Shown here in pieces: positions 8,738 to 17,503 of a stretch of 64,000 nt of DNA (positions are counted from its first letter, which is position 1; each line of letters starts with the position of its first letter). A program made the position numbers and the translations under genes. Source of the DNA: Candidatus Bathyarchaeota archaeon (GTDB lineage Archaea; Thermoproteota; CALKCG01; B24; DRYS01); assembly GCA_018396535.1 (NCBI GenBank), contig JAGTQC010000002.1, positions 197,152 to 261,151 on the forward strand, read 5' to 3'. The notes beneath the pieces were generated by a model. It had not been told where the DNA came from and did not search any database. It saw nothing but the letters and a program-made list of their open reading frames with translations.

Positions 8738-9271
8738 GTGGTAGAATTATTTAGAGATAGACGATTAACATCTGAACTTAAAGAAAGATTGAGGGAGCCT
8801 CTAGGTATACTCATAGAGGGGCAACCAAAAGAGAATATAGATAAGATGAAACATATAGTAGATAAAATTAGACCCGTAGCTATAGCAGTTGTAGGTGACG
8901 TTGTATCTAGCATGGCCATGGCTGCAGGTATACCTATTAAAATCTATGTTGCAGATGGTAGGGTTATGAGAAGTCTAGCTGGTTTAGAAAGAGCTGGTAG
9001 CGTAGATATCATAGTTAGAGTTAGAAATCCACCAGGCTTCATAACAAGAGAGAGTATCGATGTTTTGAGAAGAGCTACCGAGTATAACGGATCAGTATGG
9101 GTTTGGGTGGAAGGGGAGGAGGATCTTATGGTAATACCTCTTGTACTTTTCATGCCTATAGGTTCGATCGTAATTTATGGTCAACCACATAGAGGCTTCG
9201 TAGTTGTTTATGTGGATGAAAAGAAAAAGGCTGAAATGCTCCATATAATTAACTCTATGGAGTTAGTATAG
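8738..9271 (+). CDS. GTP-dependent dephospho-CoA kinase (DUF359 family)
   Basis: A 177-residue protein of the archaeal DUF359 family, shown elsewhere to be the GTP-dependent dephospho-CoA kinase for the last CoA step. Family landmarks are VGDVVSSMAMAAGIPIKIYVADG near residues 52-75, where the conserved glycine-aspartate block binds substrate, VRNPPGFIT, and VEGEEDLMVIPLVLFMPIGSIVIYGQP at the C-terminal half. The start GTG is set by GGAGGGTG. The gene is followed after about 50 bp by ftr on the same strand. The assignment is good by family. Confidence 0.88.
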   Translation: MVELFRDRRLTSELKERLREPLGILIEGQPKENIDKMKHIVDKIRPVAIAVVGDVVSSMAMAAGIPIKIYVADGRVMRSLAGLERAGSVDIIVRVRNPPGFITRESIDVLRRATEYNGSVWVWVEGEEDLMVIPLVLFMPIGSIVIYGQPHRGFVVVYVDEKKKAEMLHIINSMELV

Positions 9272-9324
9272 CTAAATCCTTTAATAATCGTTTATTACGA
9301 AAATATGGTGTTCGGTGATCCTCT

Positions 9325-10215
9325 ATGAAACTGGGTGTAGCTGAGCTTATAGATGATTTCACAGAAATGTTTCCTATGTGGGTTTCTAGATTATTAATAA
9401 CAGCAGATACTCCTGAATGGGCTTTAACAGCTGCACACGTAGCTACAGGTTTTGCTACCTCTATAATAATGTCTCCTGCTGAAGCTGGAATAGAAGGCAT
9501 CCAACCTGAGAATACACCTGATGGTAGACCTGGAGTCTATGTACAGATATACCATACTGATAGGGTTATGCTAAGAACTCAACTCTTATTTAGGATAGGA
9601 CAGTGTATACTCACATGCCCTACGACAGCCCTCTTTGATGGACTTAAAGATGCTAAGAGGAGGTTTAAGGTAGGTAAAAGTCTATCTACGTTTGGTGATG
9701 GATTTCAAAAAGAGGATGCAATCGGCGGGAGAAAGGTTTGGCGAATACCTGTTATGGAGGGTGAATTCATCGTAGAGGAAAGTTTGGGTGTTACTAGAGG
9801 GGTAGCTGGAGGTATGTTCCTAATACTAGCAAGTGATAAAGCTTCAGGTTTAAAAGCTGCTGAAGCTGCTGTAGAAGCTATAAAGACTGTGGAGGGCGTT
9901 ATTCTACCGTTTCCAGGTGGAATATGTAGATCAGGTTCTAAAGTCGGAAGTTTAAAGTATAAGCTTAGAGCTTCTACAAACCACTTATTCTGCCCAACTA
10001 TAAGAAGCCAGGTGAAAGATTCAAGAATACCTGAGGGCGTAAACTCTGTATATGAGATAGTAATTAATGGTCTTACCTTCGACTCCGTCAGAAAAGCTCT
10101 TAAAATTGGTATAGAAGCAGCTTCGCAGTTCGATGGTGTAAAATATATAACTACAGCCAACTACGGAGGGAAGCTTGGACCATACAAACTATACTTAAGT
10201 GAAGCTTTAAGGTAG
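9325..10215 (+). CDS. ftr: Formylmethanofuran:tetrahydromethanopterin formyltransferase
   Basis: A 296-residue protein matching Ftr, which moves the formyl group between methanofuran and tetrahydromethanopterin in methanogenesis, its reversal, or the archaeal Wood-Ljungdahl pathway. The match is clear at the N-terminus (RLLITADTPEWAL, AATGFATS-like region, SPAEAGIEG), at RPGVYVQIYH, and in the C-terminal lobe (PFPGGICRSGSKVG, NHLFCPTI, EIVINGL). Full length for the family (about 295-300). No other C1-pathway gene is in the window. This is the main metabolic clue to the host. Located between the CoA kinase and purA on the same strand. Confidence 0.93.
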   Translation: MKLGVAELIDDFTEMFPMWVSRLLITADTPEWALTAAHVATGFATSIIMSPAEAGIEGIQPENTPDGRPGVYVQIYHTDRVMLRTQLLFRIGQCILTCPTTALFDGLKDAKRRFKVGKSLSTFGDGFQKEDAIGGRKVWRIPVMEGEFIVEESLGVTRGVAGGMFLILASDKASGLKAAEAAVEAIKTVEGVILPFPGGICRSGSKVGSLKYKLRASTNHLFCPTIRSQVKDSRIPEGVNSVYEIVINGLTFDSVRKALKIGIEAASQFDGVKYITTANYGGKLGPYKLYLSEALR

Positions 10216-10250
10216 CAGAATTAACCGTTAATGGAGGATGTATATGGAGT

Positions 10251-11252
10251 ATGACCTGTACAGTTCTTGTTGGAGGATTCTTTGGGGATGAAGGTAAAGG
10301 TAAGATAGCATCATATCTAGCTATTAAAGATGACATGGATGCTAATGTTAGAACAGGTTCTGTTAATGCAGGTCACACTGTCGTGTGGGGCGATATAACG
10401 TATAAGTTAAGGATGATTCCAAGTGGGTTTGTAAACCCGAAAACGAAACTATATTTAGCAGCCGGATGCAATGTTAATCCGTCCATATTTTTAGAGGAAG
10501 TTAAACTTACAAAAGTAGAGGGAAGGATCTGGATAGATAGACAGGCATCCGTCATCGAGCCAATACATATAGAGAGGGATAGAAGCGAAGGAGGAAGAAT
10601 AGGAACGACTGGGCAGGGTGTAGGTCCAGCACAAGAGGATAGAGTTAAACGTATAGCTAAACTCGTTTCAGAGATTGATTATCTTAAACCATACCTTGAT
10701 GATGTAGCTTTAAGAGTAAACGAAATCCTAGATAGAGGAGGTAAAGTTCTTCTTGAAGGTACTCAGGGAACATACTTGTCTTTGATACATGGAACATACC
10801 CATATGTTACTAGTAGAGATACAACAGCATCAGCTATATGTAGTGAAGTTGGTATAGGACCTAAAAGGGTAGATGATGTCATAGTAGTGTTCAAATCTTA
10901 TGTCACACGTGTTGGCAAAGGTCCGCTAAAGGGGGAGCTAAGTGAAGAAGAGGTTAGGCGTAGAGGATGGATGGAGATAGCTACCGTTACTGGTAGAATT
11001 CGTAGAGCAGCCCCCTTCGACTTTGAGTTAGCTAGGAGAGCTGCTATACTAAATAGCGCAACCCAAATAGCTATAACGAAACTTGATAGTTTGTATCCTG
11101 AAGCAGCCTATGCCAGAAAGTTTGAGGATTTACCGACGGAGGCCAGAATGTTTATCGAACATGTGGAAAACGAAGTCAAAGTACCTGTAACTCTCATAGG
11201 CATTGGACCTAAAGTTGAAGATATAATAGATAGGAGGAGGGAGATTCTATAG
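10251..11252 (+). CDS. purA: Adenylosuccinate synthetase, archaeal short form
   Basis: GTP-dependent enzyme converting IMP and aspartate to adenylosuccinate. At 333 residues it is the short form found in many archaea (bacterial enzymes are about 430). Visible motifs are FFGDEGKGKIASYL (P-loop and catalytic Asp), VNAGHTVVWG (catalytic His), GTTGQGVGPAQEDR and LLEGTQGTYLSLIHGTYPYVTSRDTT. It starts 35 bp after ftr and ends 13 bp before a convergent minus-strand ABC gene. Confidence 0.95.
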   Translation: MTCTVLVGGFFGDEGKGKIASYLAIKDDMDANVRTGSVNAGHTVVWGDITYKLRMIPSGFVNPKTKLYLAAGCNVNPSIFLEEVKLTKVEGRIWIDRQASVIEPIHIERDRSEGGRIGTTGQGVGPAQEDRVKRIAKLVSEIDYLKPYLDDVALRVNEILDRGGKVLLEGTQGTYLSLIHGTYPYVTSRDTTASAICSEVGIGPKRVDDVIVVFKSYVTRVGKGPLKGELSEEEVRRRGWMEIATVTGRIRRAAPFDFELARRAAILNSATQIAITKLDSLYPEAAYARKFEDLPTEARMFIEHVENEVKVPVTLIGIGPKVEDIIDRRREIL

Positions 11253-11265
11253 CACCTAATAAGGT

Positions 11266-12360
11266 TTATACAGGTGAAAGTTCTTCTGTCAATCCCGCTT
11301 TAGGATATGGATACAGAAAACATCTGGATTCTGGTACCTTAACATATATCCTTGATCCAGGTTCAACATTTGTATTAGACCATATCTTAGCTTTCATATG
11401 CACACCATCTGGTAGTACGATGCCTAAGTAAAGCATCCTACCTATACGTCTAGCTGATGATACCTCTACCTTAATAGTATTTCTATCCATATCCTGATTA
11501 GCAATTTTGAAGGCTTCAGGTCTAATAGCCAGTATAGCCCTCTTACCATCCTCAATTGGAGCCGGCACCCATCCACATATAAGCTTATATTCACCACTAT
11601 CAGCTATGTATGACCCCCCGCTGCATCTAGCTACAACCTCTACGATGTTAGCTTCTCCTACAAAATATGCTACGAATAGACTTCTAGGTGCCCAGTATAA
11701 CTCCTTAGGCGGACCTGTTTGAAGTATTCTACCTCTACGCATAACTACTATCTTATCCGCGATCGATAGTGCTTCATCCTGATCGTGAGTAACATGAATA
11801 GCCGTTAGACCGAAACCCTTAACGATTTCCCTAAGCTTATACTTCATATACACTCTTATCTTAGGATCTAATGCGCCTAGCGGTTCATCTAGAAGTAGTA
11901 ATCTAGATCTAACTGCTAAAGCTCTAGCTATAGAGACAAGTTGAGCTATACCACCACTCACTTCATTGGGATAAGCATCACGGCCCATATGTATACCTAT
12001 CCTTTCTAGATTTTCTATAGCTGTTTTTAACGAATCTTTATAACACCACCCCTTTACTTCAGGTCCGAAAGAAACGTTATCCACTAGACGCATATGAGGG
12101 AATAGGGCTATATCCTGAAATACAAACCCTATACCTCTTCTCTCCGGTGGAATACCTTTCATTGATTTACCATCTATGTAGACATCACCTTCATCAGGCT
12201 TTATGAACCCTGCTATTATCCTTAGAAGCGTTGTTTTACCACAACCGCTAGGACCCAATAGACAAACATAACTTCCATTTTCTACCGTAAGGTTAACTCT
12301 ATTCAATGCTTCGATATAACCAAAACTTTTAGATACGTTTACGATATCCACACTTGGCAA
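11266..12360 (-). CDS. ABC importer ATPase with TOBE-like C-terminus (second of two)
   Basis: A 364-residue ATPase of the MalK/CysA/FbpC type. Walker A GPSGCGKTT, Walker B RLLLLDEPLGALDP and the H-loop VTHDQDEA are intact. The signature reads VSGGIAQLVS rather than the usual LSGGQ(Q)QRV, a divergent form. A C-terminal regulatory/TOBE-like region spans about residues 235-364. It is the last gene of a four-gene minus-strand importer operon and follows the other ATPase by 3 bp. Confidence 0.88.
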   Translation of the reverse strand: MPSVDIVNVSKSFGYIEALNRVNLTVENGSYVCLLGPSGCGKTTLLRIIAGFIKPDEGDVYIDGKSMKGIPPERRGIGFVFQDIALFPHMRLVDNVSFGPEVKGWCYKDSLKTAIENLERIGIHMGRDAYPNEVSGGIAQLVSIARALAVRSRLLLLDEPLGALDPKIRVYMKYKLREIVKGFGLTAIHVTHDQDEALSIADKIVVMRRGRILQTGPPKELYWAPRSLFVAYFVGEANIVEVVARCSGGSYIADSGEYKLICGWVPAPIEDGKRAILAIRPEAFKIANQDMDRNTIKVEVSSARRIGRMLYLGIVLPDGVHMKAKIWSNTNVEPGSRIYVKVPESRCFLYPYPKAGLTEELSPV

Positions 12361-12363
12361 ATT

Positions 12364-13482
12364 CTACCCACCATGATAGAGTATAGAATCATATTCTGAT
12401 ACATCGTATATACGTGCATCTGAAGTTTTAAACCCGACTTTAACTTTACAGCCTATTCCAACTTCCATTTCATCCATAACTTTCATCATTATCTTCGTAG
12501 CTCCGCAACAGGTTTTTAAGATGTATGTATATCCACCTCTATGGAACAATACTTCTTCGACTATAGCATCAAAAACATTCCATCCAGAGTCAGAGGGTGG
12601 ATCTAACACGATAACATCAGAATCTACACATACGATAACTTCACCTCCACTTCTAAGTAGACTTGATGCATCTTCACATAATGGCTTAACCCTAAACTTA
12701 AAGCATACATCACTAGACGATCTGAGTAACCCATCATGTGGATCTAGAACGTAGGCTCTAAATACATTAACATCTGATAGGAAGTATTCTACGAATAAGT
12801 TCTTAGGTTTTCTGCGTAGCTCGTCATATGATCCTACCTGGATAATATAACCATTGTTCATTACTGCAATCCTATCAGCCAACTCTACCGCTTCCTCGAC
12901 ATTATTAGTAACATGTACTACAGTCCTACCTAAACTTCTAGCTATACTCTTTAATTCTTCCCTTAATTCAACGGATAATTTAGCATCTAACTGGCTTAGA
13001 GGCTCATCGAGGAGTAAAAGCTCAGCGCCAGTAGCTAAAGCTCTAGCTAATGCTACTCTTTGACGCATACCACCCGAGAGTTCGTACGGATAAGAGTCAG
13101 CTCTATCTAATAGATGCATGAGGCTAAGCATCTCTTTACAGATCTTCTCAGCTTCGACGATATCGATGCCTTTCACTAGTAAGGGAAAACAGACGTTATC
13201 CCATACAGTCATATGGTTAAAGAGGTTGAAGAACTGAGGAAAATAGCCTACCCCCCTCTCTTCGGGAGGCACATTTACCATAGGCTTACCATCGATATAT
13301 ATTTCACCTTTATCAGGGCTTACTATACCAGCTAATATCTTTAGAAGGGTGGTTTTACCAGCTCCAGTCGGTCCCAATACTACAAAGTATTCTCCTCTAC
13401 TCACTTCGAAGGATATATCCTTTAAGACGGGTCTACCAGAGTAATACTTCCATATGTTAGATATCTTTAGGAAGCTATTCAC
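12364..13482 (-). CDS. ABC importer ATPase with TOBE-like C-terminus (first of two)
   Basis: A 372-residue MalK/CysA-type ATPase with Walker A GPTGAGKTT, canonical signature LSGGMRQRVALARAL, Walker B LLLLDEPLSQLDAKL and a C-terminal substrate/regulatory extension from about residue 245. The H-loop reads VTNNVEEAVELAD, so the switch histidine (normally VTHD) is replaced by Asn. Its partner ATPase has a normal H-loop but a degenerate signature, which fits an asymmetric heterodimer with one competent site. Overlaps the permease gene by 8 bp. Confidence 0.88.
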   Translation of the reverse strand: MNSFLKISNIWKYYSGRPVLKDISFEVSRGEYFVVLGPTGAGKTTLLKILAGIVSPDKGEIYIDGKPMVNVPPEERGVGYFPQFFNLFNHMTVWDNVCFPLLVKGIDIVEAEKICKEMLSLMHLLDRADSYPYELSGGMRQRVALARALATGAELLLLDEPLSQLDAKLSVELREELKSIARSLGRTVVHVTNNVEEAVELADRIAVMNNGYIIQVGSYDELRRKPKNLFVEYFLSDVNVFRAYVLDPHDGLLRSSSDVCFKFRVKPLCEDASSLLRSGGEVIVCVDSDVIVLDPPSDSGWNVFDAIVEEVLFHRGGYTYILKTCCGATKIMMKVMDEMEVGIGCKVKVGFKTSDARIYDVSEYDSILYHGG

Positions 13483-15175
13483 CAGCTATCACCTTCACTA
13501 TACCCATAAATACTAGTGAGAAAACTATTAGAATAAGAGTCGAGAATAGAGCAGCGGGTATAGCTAGCGATTCCACCATAGTTACGACTAACGTTGATAC
13601 GGTATAGTCGCCACCCATAACTATGAATGTAGCTCCAGTCTCGCCTAGAGAGTGCGTGAACGATAATATAGCACCTGTTAGGATCCCCCTCTTAAGCATC
13701 GGTATAGATATCAATTCGGCTAACTCCATAGGCTTAGCACCAAGAGTTCTAGCTACATCTTCGCAATCACGTATATCAGATCCTTCGAAAACAGCGATTA
13801 TAGATTCGACAATGACGGGTACAGAAAACGTCATATGCGTTAACGTTATAAGCCATACACCAGGAGTTACTATGTTAAATAGTCTAGGACCCCATAGAAG
13901 CATAGAAGATATACCTAAGGCAGACGTAGGTATCACGAGCGGAATCTTAAGTAAAGTTCTAAGCACCCTTCCAAAGCCGTATTCTTCGATAATGTATACT
14001 AACGGTATAGAAATGCATACAGATAAGAACGTGGATAAGCCTGCTACTATAAATGATGTTAGTATTGCTCTAGATAGTAGCGATCCATAACCAGCCGGGC
14101 TCATAAAAATCTGATAGAGTATACCACCCTCCATCTTACCAGTAAACGGATCTTTACCCCAATATAAGAAGGCGGAGTATGAGGTAGAAAATATAGGTAA
14201 AACTACGAGTATGAGTAGAAGAATCACCACAAAGGCTTTACCTATTATCGAGGATAGACTTGAAGAAAGAACTTCCTCCAATACTATTACTCTACGTTCT
14301 AGATCTAGCCTAGCTAGAATCTTAGGTAACGAAACCCATCCCTTACGTGATAACATCATCTCTAACGGAAGTACTATAGCCCATGTCGAAAGTATAAGTA
14401 GGGCTCCTAGAAATGATGCGGTAGCTATCTTAAATTCGAACTCCCATCTAACGATAGCTACCGCTGCTGTGATGTAAGTACCAGATACTATCATGGTAGC
14501 TCCAGTCTCACCTAAAGATCGAGCTAGAGCCATTATAGATCCTGACAAAAGTGCTGGAAGTGATAATGGTAGAATAACCTTTCTAAAGGATGTGAATGGA
14601 TTGGCACCCAGTATACGGGAAGCTTCTAATAAGCTAGGTTTTATATCGATGAATCTTGCCTGCAGAGGTTTAACCACATATGGAAGGGTTAACGTTACAT
14701 GAACCAGCAATAACAGGATAGGGATATCGACCACAGGTATCTTACTGGTTATATCTATAACACCAGTTTTTAACCCGAAAAGGCCTCCTAAACCTAGATT
14801 TGTAGTCCAGGATATGAGAGTAGCGAAGCCGAATCCCGATGTAGGCATCACAAGTGGAAGAGATACCAGTGTATCTAGTATGGATTTACCTGGAAATCTG
14901 CCGTAAGCTAGTATATAGGCTAAGGGTATACCTAGACATACATCTATAAGAGCTGTTAGGATCGATAGTTTAAACGAAAATATGAGAACAGATTGTATAA
15001 GTTTCCAACCGGTATCACCGACTATAGGGTTATCGAATATCTCATAGCGTATTTCATCCCAGTTCACGGGTATAAAAGATATCAAGAAAACTGAGGGCAT
15101 AAGCACAAATACAGCTGTAGCTATCAGGATCGCTATCTTTAAAATCAAACCACCTTTACGGTATAGAGAAGCCAT
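13475..15175 (-). CDS. Fused double-domain ABC importer permease
   Basis: A 566-residue membrane protein made of two tandem binding-protein-dependent permease domains, as in FbpB/ThiP-type carriers for iron, thiamine or oxyanions. Each half has about six hydrophobic helices and its own EAA loop: EASRILGANPFTSFRKVILP near residue 185 and DVARTLGAKPMELAELISIP near residue 480. Each half also carries the ALARSLGETGATMIVSG or FTHSLGETGATFIVMG block, so the halves are a duplication. It sits between the binding-protein gene and the two ATPase genes. Confidence 0.9.
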   Translation of the reverse strand: MASLYRKGGLILKIAILIATAVFVLMPSVFLISFIPVNWDEIRYEIFDNPIVGDTGWKLIQSVLIFSFKLSILTALIDVCLGIPLAYILAYGRFPGKSILDTLVSLPLVMPTSGFGFATLISWTTNLGLGGLFGLKTGVIDITSKIPVVDIPILLLLVHVTLTLPYVVKPLQARFIDIKPSLLEASRILGANPFTSFRKVILPLSLPALLSGSIMALARSLGETGATMIVSGTYITAAVAIVRWEFEFKIATASFLGALLILSTWAIVLPLEMMLSRKGWVSLPKILARLDLERRVIVLEEVLSSSLSSIIGKAFVVILLLILVVLPIFSTSYSAFLYWGKDPFTGKMEGGILYQIFMSPAGYGSLLSRAILTSFIVAGLSTFLSVCISIPLVYIIEEYGFGRVLRTLLKIPLVIPTSALGISSMLLWGPRLFNIVTPGVWLITLTHMTFSVPVIVESIIAVFEGSDIRDCEDVARTLGAKPMELAELISIPMLKRGILTGAILSFTHSLGETGATFIVMGGDYTVSTLVVTMVESLAIPAALFSTLILIVFSLVFMGIVKVIAGE

Positions 15176-15181
15176 AACCGT

Positions 15182-16321
15182 TTATCCTCCAGCTCTAACT
15201 TTACTCCAGAATGCGAATAAACCCTCGAGAAACTCGCTAGAAGGTATAGTTGTATAGGTAGGCACATCTATGTAGAATTTAACACCGTTACTAGGATCGA
15301 ATATACTTGTATCCATCTTTATGCCTTCCACACTTGGTCTAAACCCGTTTCTCATAGCTTCTATCTGAGAATACTCGCTTAGAAGGAAGGTTAGATAAAT
15401 CTCAGCTAACCGTTTCTCTTCATCACTTACCCATGGAGCATTAAGTATAACGTAAGGATGATCACATAGGAAAACACCTTCACTCGGATATATAGCTATA
15501 AGCTGATCATCCCACCTACTTTTAGCTGCAAGCGAATTATCTATTACAACATTCTCATATACTATGAATATCTGTATAGCCTGAGGACCACTTTCAGCAG
15601 CCCATCTACCAAAGAACCCTGTACTCTTACCATACTTAACTGCAAGTCTCTCTAGGGATGCTACCCTTCTTTGAACAGATGGATCCATAAGATCTTCTAT
15701 AGTTAGCATAGATATAGGTTTACCAGCTGCCGCAGCTACCTCCATAAGTAGAGCTGTTATACCACCATTACTTAACATGGGATCTGGATGACCATATCTA
15801 AATTCTACACCATTTTCGATTATACGGTATAGATCGCTTAAACCTGTTATATTATAGCGTTCTGAGAATGATTTCCATATAGCGATAACTGTTGGAGAGT
15901 ATACCAGAGGTATACCGTTTAGAGCTAGATCGTAGGCGTATCCTAAAGCTCTCCATTTAGAATTAAGATATGGTATCCATAACGATGATGCTGGACTCCA
16001 AGCGGTAGGCTTAACAACTCCATGTAGTATTAGGTTTACAGTTTCATGCGAACCAGCTACGATAAGCTTAACCCTAACATTCAATCCAAAAGATTCTCTA
16101 ACCCACCTTTCAAATATAGGTGTCACCGTTTCTATCCAACTCTGTTTCTCACTAGTATAGAGGAAAGTTATCTCTAGCATATCGGTTGGGGTTAACTTGA
16201 GAAAATAGAGAATAGAAGAAAGCGAATATACAGCAGAAATTAGAAGGAAGAGTAGGAAGCCTATGATAACACCTAGTATAAACATGAGATACCCGCGTCT
16301 ACCATATCCACGGCGTCTCAT
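15182..16321 (-). CDS. Membrane-anchored extracellular substrate-binding protein
   Basis: A 379-residue protein with a basic N-terminus and one long hydrophobic segment (about residues 12-34), followed by a type 2 periplasmic-binding fold. Features such as LIVAGSHETVNLIL, a PTAWSPASSLWIPYLN stretch, RYGHPDPMLSNGGITALLMEV and DHPYVILNAPW resemble the bacterial and archaeal family-1/11 binding proteins with an SxxW-type ligand pocket. It is the first gene of the importer operon. The ligand may be an oxyanion, metal or small organic; the sequence does not decide. Confidence 0.82.
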   Translation of the reverse strand: MRRRGYGRRGYLMFILGVIIGFLLFLLISAVYSLSSILYFLKLTPTDMLEITFLYTSEKQSWIETVTPIFERWVRESFGLNVRVKLIVAGSHETVNLILHGVVKPTAWSPASSLWIPYLNSKWRALGYAYDLALNGIPLVYSPTVIAIWKSFSERYNITGLSDLYRIIENGVEFRYGHPDPMLSNGGITALLMEVAAAAGKPISMLTIEDLMDPSVQRRVASLERLAVKYGKSTGFFGRWAAESGPQAIQIFIVYENVVIDNSLAAKSRWDDQLIAIYPSEGVFLCDHPYVILNAPWVSDEEKRLAEIYLTFLLSEYSQIEAMRNGFRPSVEGIKMDTSIFDPSNGVKFYIDVPTYTTIPSSEFLEGLFAFWSKVRAGG

Positions 16322-16509
16322 ATCCTTTAAACCCTTCCTCAGCTAATCTTTATCAAACCCTGTTTAAGCGTATCTAAGGGTTAGATTCTGAAAGAGAGAT
16401 CTTCATAACTTTTATGCATACCTCGTTTATTTCTCTATTTTTTATATACTCTACGAACTCTTAAATATCTTACCTAGGATAACCTGATAATATCTAGGTG
16501 GGTTTAAAC

Positions 16510-17175
16510 TTGGCTTCAGGGCTTATAGGATGGCTATACGGTAGAAGGAAGAGCAGGCTTATATCAAGTGTTGTGAGACATTTAGAGTTAGCTACCAGAT
16601 GCGTGGAAGATATATCTGAAGCTACACATAGAGCTCTAAATAACGATAATCCTATCGATATACTCGAATTGTTGAACGAGAAGGAGAGAGAAGCCGATAC
16701 GTATAGAAGGAGTATAATCTATGAGCTTTCTAAGAGCGAATTAACAGCGGAGGATAAGGATGATCTAAGCCATCTAGTAAAGAGAGTTGATATGATAGCT
16801 GATTATGCTAGAGGTGCCGGGAGAATATTATCTATCCTACCTAAACTCGGAGATCTACCAGTAGAGCTTAAATCATGTATAAGGGATATGGTTGAGCTAC
16901 TAGTTAAGTGTGGTCAAGCTACACGTAGATGCGTTGAAACACTATTAGAGGATAAGGAGGAGGCGTTGAAGTATGCTGATAAAGTCGAGGAGATAGAAGA
17001 AGGTATCGATGAAGTCTATGGTCGATGTCGTAGACTCATAGTGGATAACTCGGATAAGATGCCGGTTGCACATATAATCTTTCTTGTACAATTCCTAGAT
17101 GCCTTAGAGAATACTGCGGATAGCTGTGAGGATACGGTCGATCAGGTTAGAGTTATAGCTATACATATAGGCTAG
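16510..17175 (+). CDS. DUF47/PhoU-like helical protein
   Basis: A 221-residue all-helical protein of the DUF47 (PhoU-related, TIGR00153-like) family. The pattern LELLNEKEREADTYRRSIIYELSKS with acidic metal-binding residues, and its later repeat YADKVEEIEEGIDEVYGRCRRLI, is the two-fold PhoU arrangement. LDALENTADSCEDTVDQVRVI is the typical C-terminus. DUF47 proteins usually neighbour a Pit phosphate transporter, which is absent here. AGGTGGGT at 16496-16503 favours the TTG at 16510; a GTG at 16498 is possible. A role in phosphate or membrane transport control is inferred from the family only. Confidence 0.85.
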   Translation: MASGLIGWLYGRRKSRLISSVVRHLELATRCVEDISEATHRALNNDNPIDILELLNEKEREADTYRRSIIYELSKSELTAEDKDDLSHLVKRVDMIADYARGAGRILSILPKLGDLPVELKSCIRDMVELLVKCGQATRRCVETLLEDKEEALKYADKVEEIEEGIDEVYGRCRRLIVDNSDKMPVAHIIFLVQFLDALENTADSCEDTVDQVRVIAIHIG

Positions 17176-17221
17176 ATTTCACATCTATATCTTATGCATC
17201 AAAGTTGAAGGGTGCTGAAGC

Positions 17222-17482
17222 ATGTATAACCAGGTTACGATGATATCTAATCAGAAACCTAAACTTATAGGTGCTCTTCTATTCGCTATTAGCATAGTAT
17301 TCATAGCACTTCAAACTATACTTCTATTCTTCGTACCAGAGAACTTGAGTCTACTAGGAAAACCTATAAGCTGGTGGGCTCTAGCAGTACCAGTTTATCT
17401 AATAGTCGTTCTATTCTGGCTTGTAATCCTATGGATTGGATGGATTCTAATGATGGAGAAAAGGATTCCATCAAGCGGATAA
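17222..17482 (+). CDS. Small two-helix membrane protein
   Basis: An 86-residue protein with two hydrophobic helices, about residues 15-36 (LIGALLFAISIVFIALQTIL) and 50-76 (WWALAVPVYLIVVLFWLVIL), and short charged ends. I do not recognise the family. It follows the DUF47 gene by 46 bp on the same strand, so it could be a partner at the membrane. The ATG start is reasonable, though no strong ribosome site is seen. Confidence 0.6.
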   Translation: MYNQVTMISNQKPKLIGALLFAISIVFIALQTILLFFVPENLSLLGKPISWWALAVPVYLIVVLFWLVILWIGWILMMEKRIPSSG

Positions 17483-17503
17483 CCTCGATTAAACCCTGAG
17501 ATT

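Noticed and set aside
13623..14090. 155-codon plus-strand frame inside the permease gene
   Set aside because: Antisense shadow of the fused permease, with no signal, motif or ribosome site.
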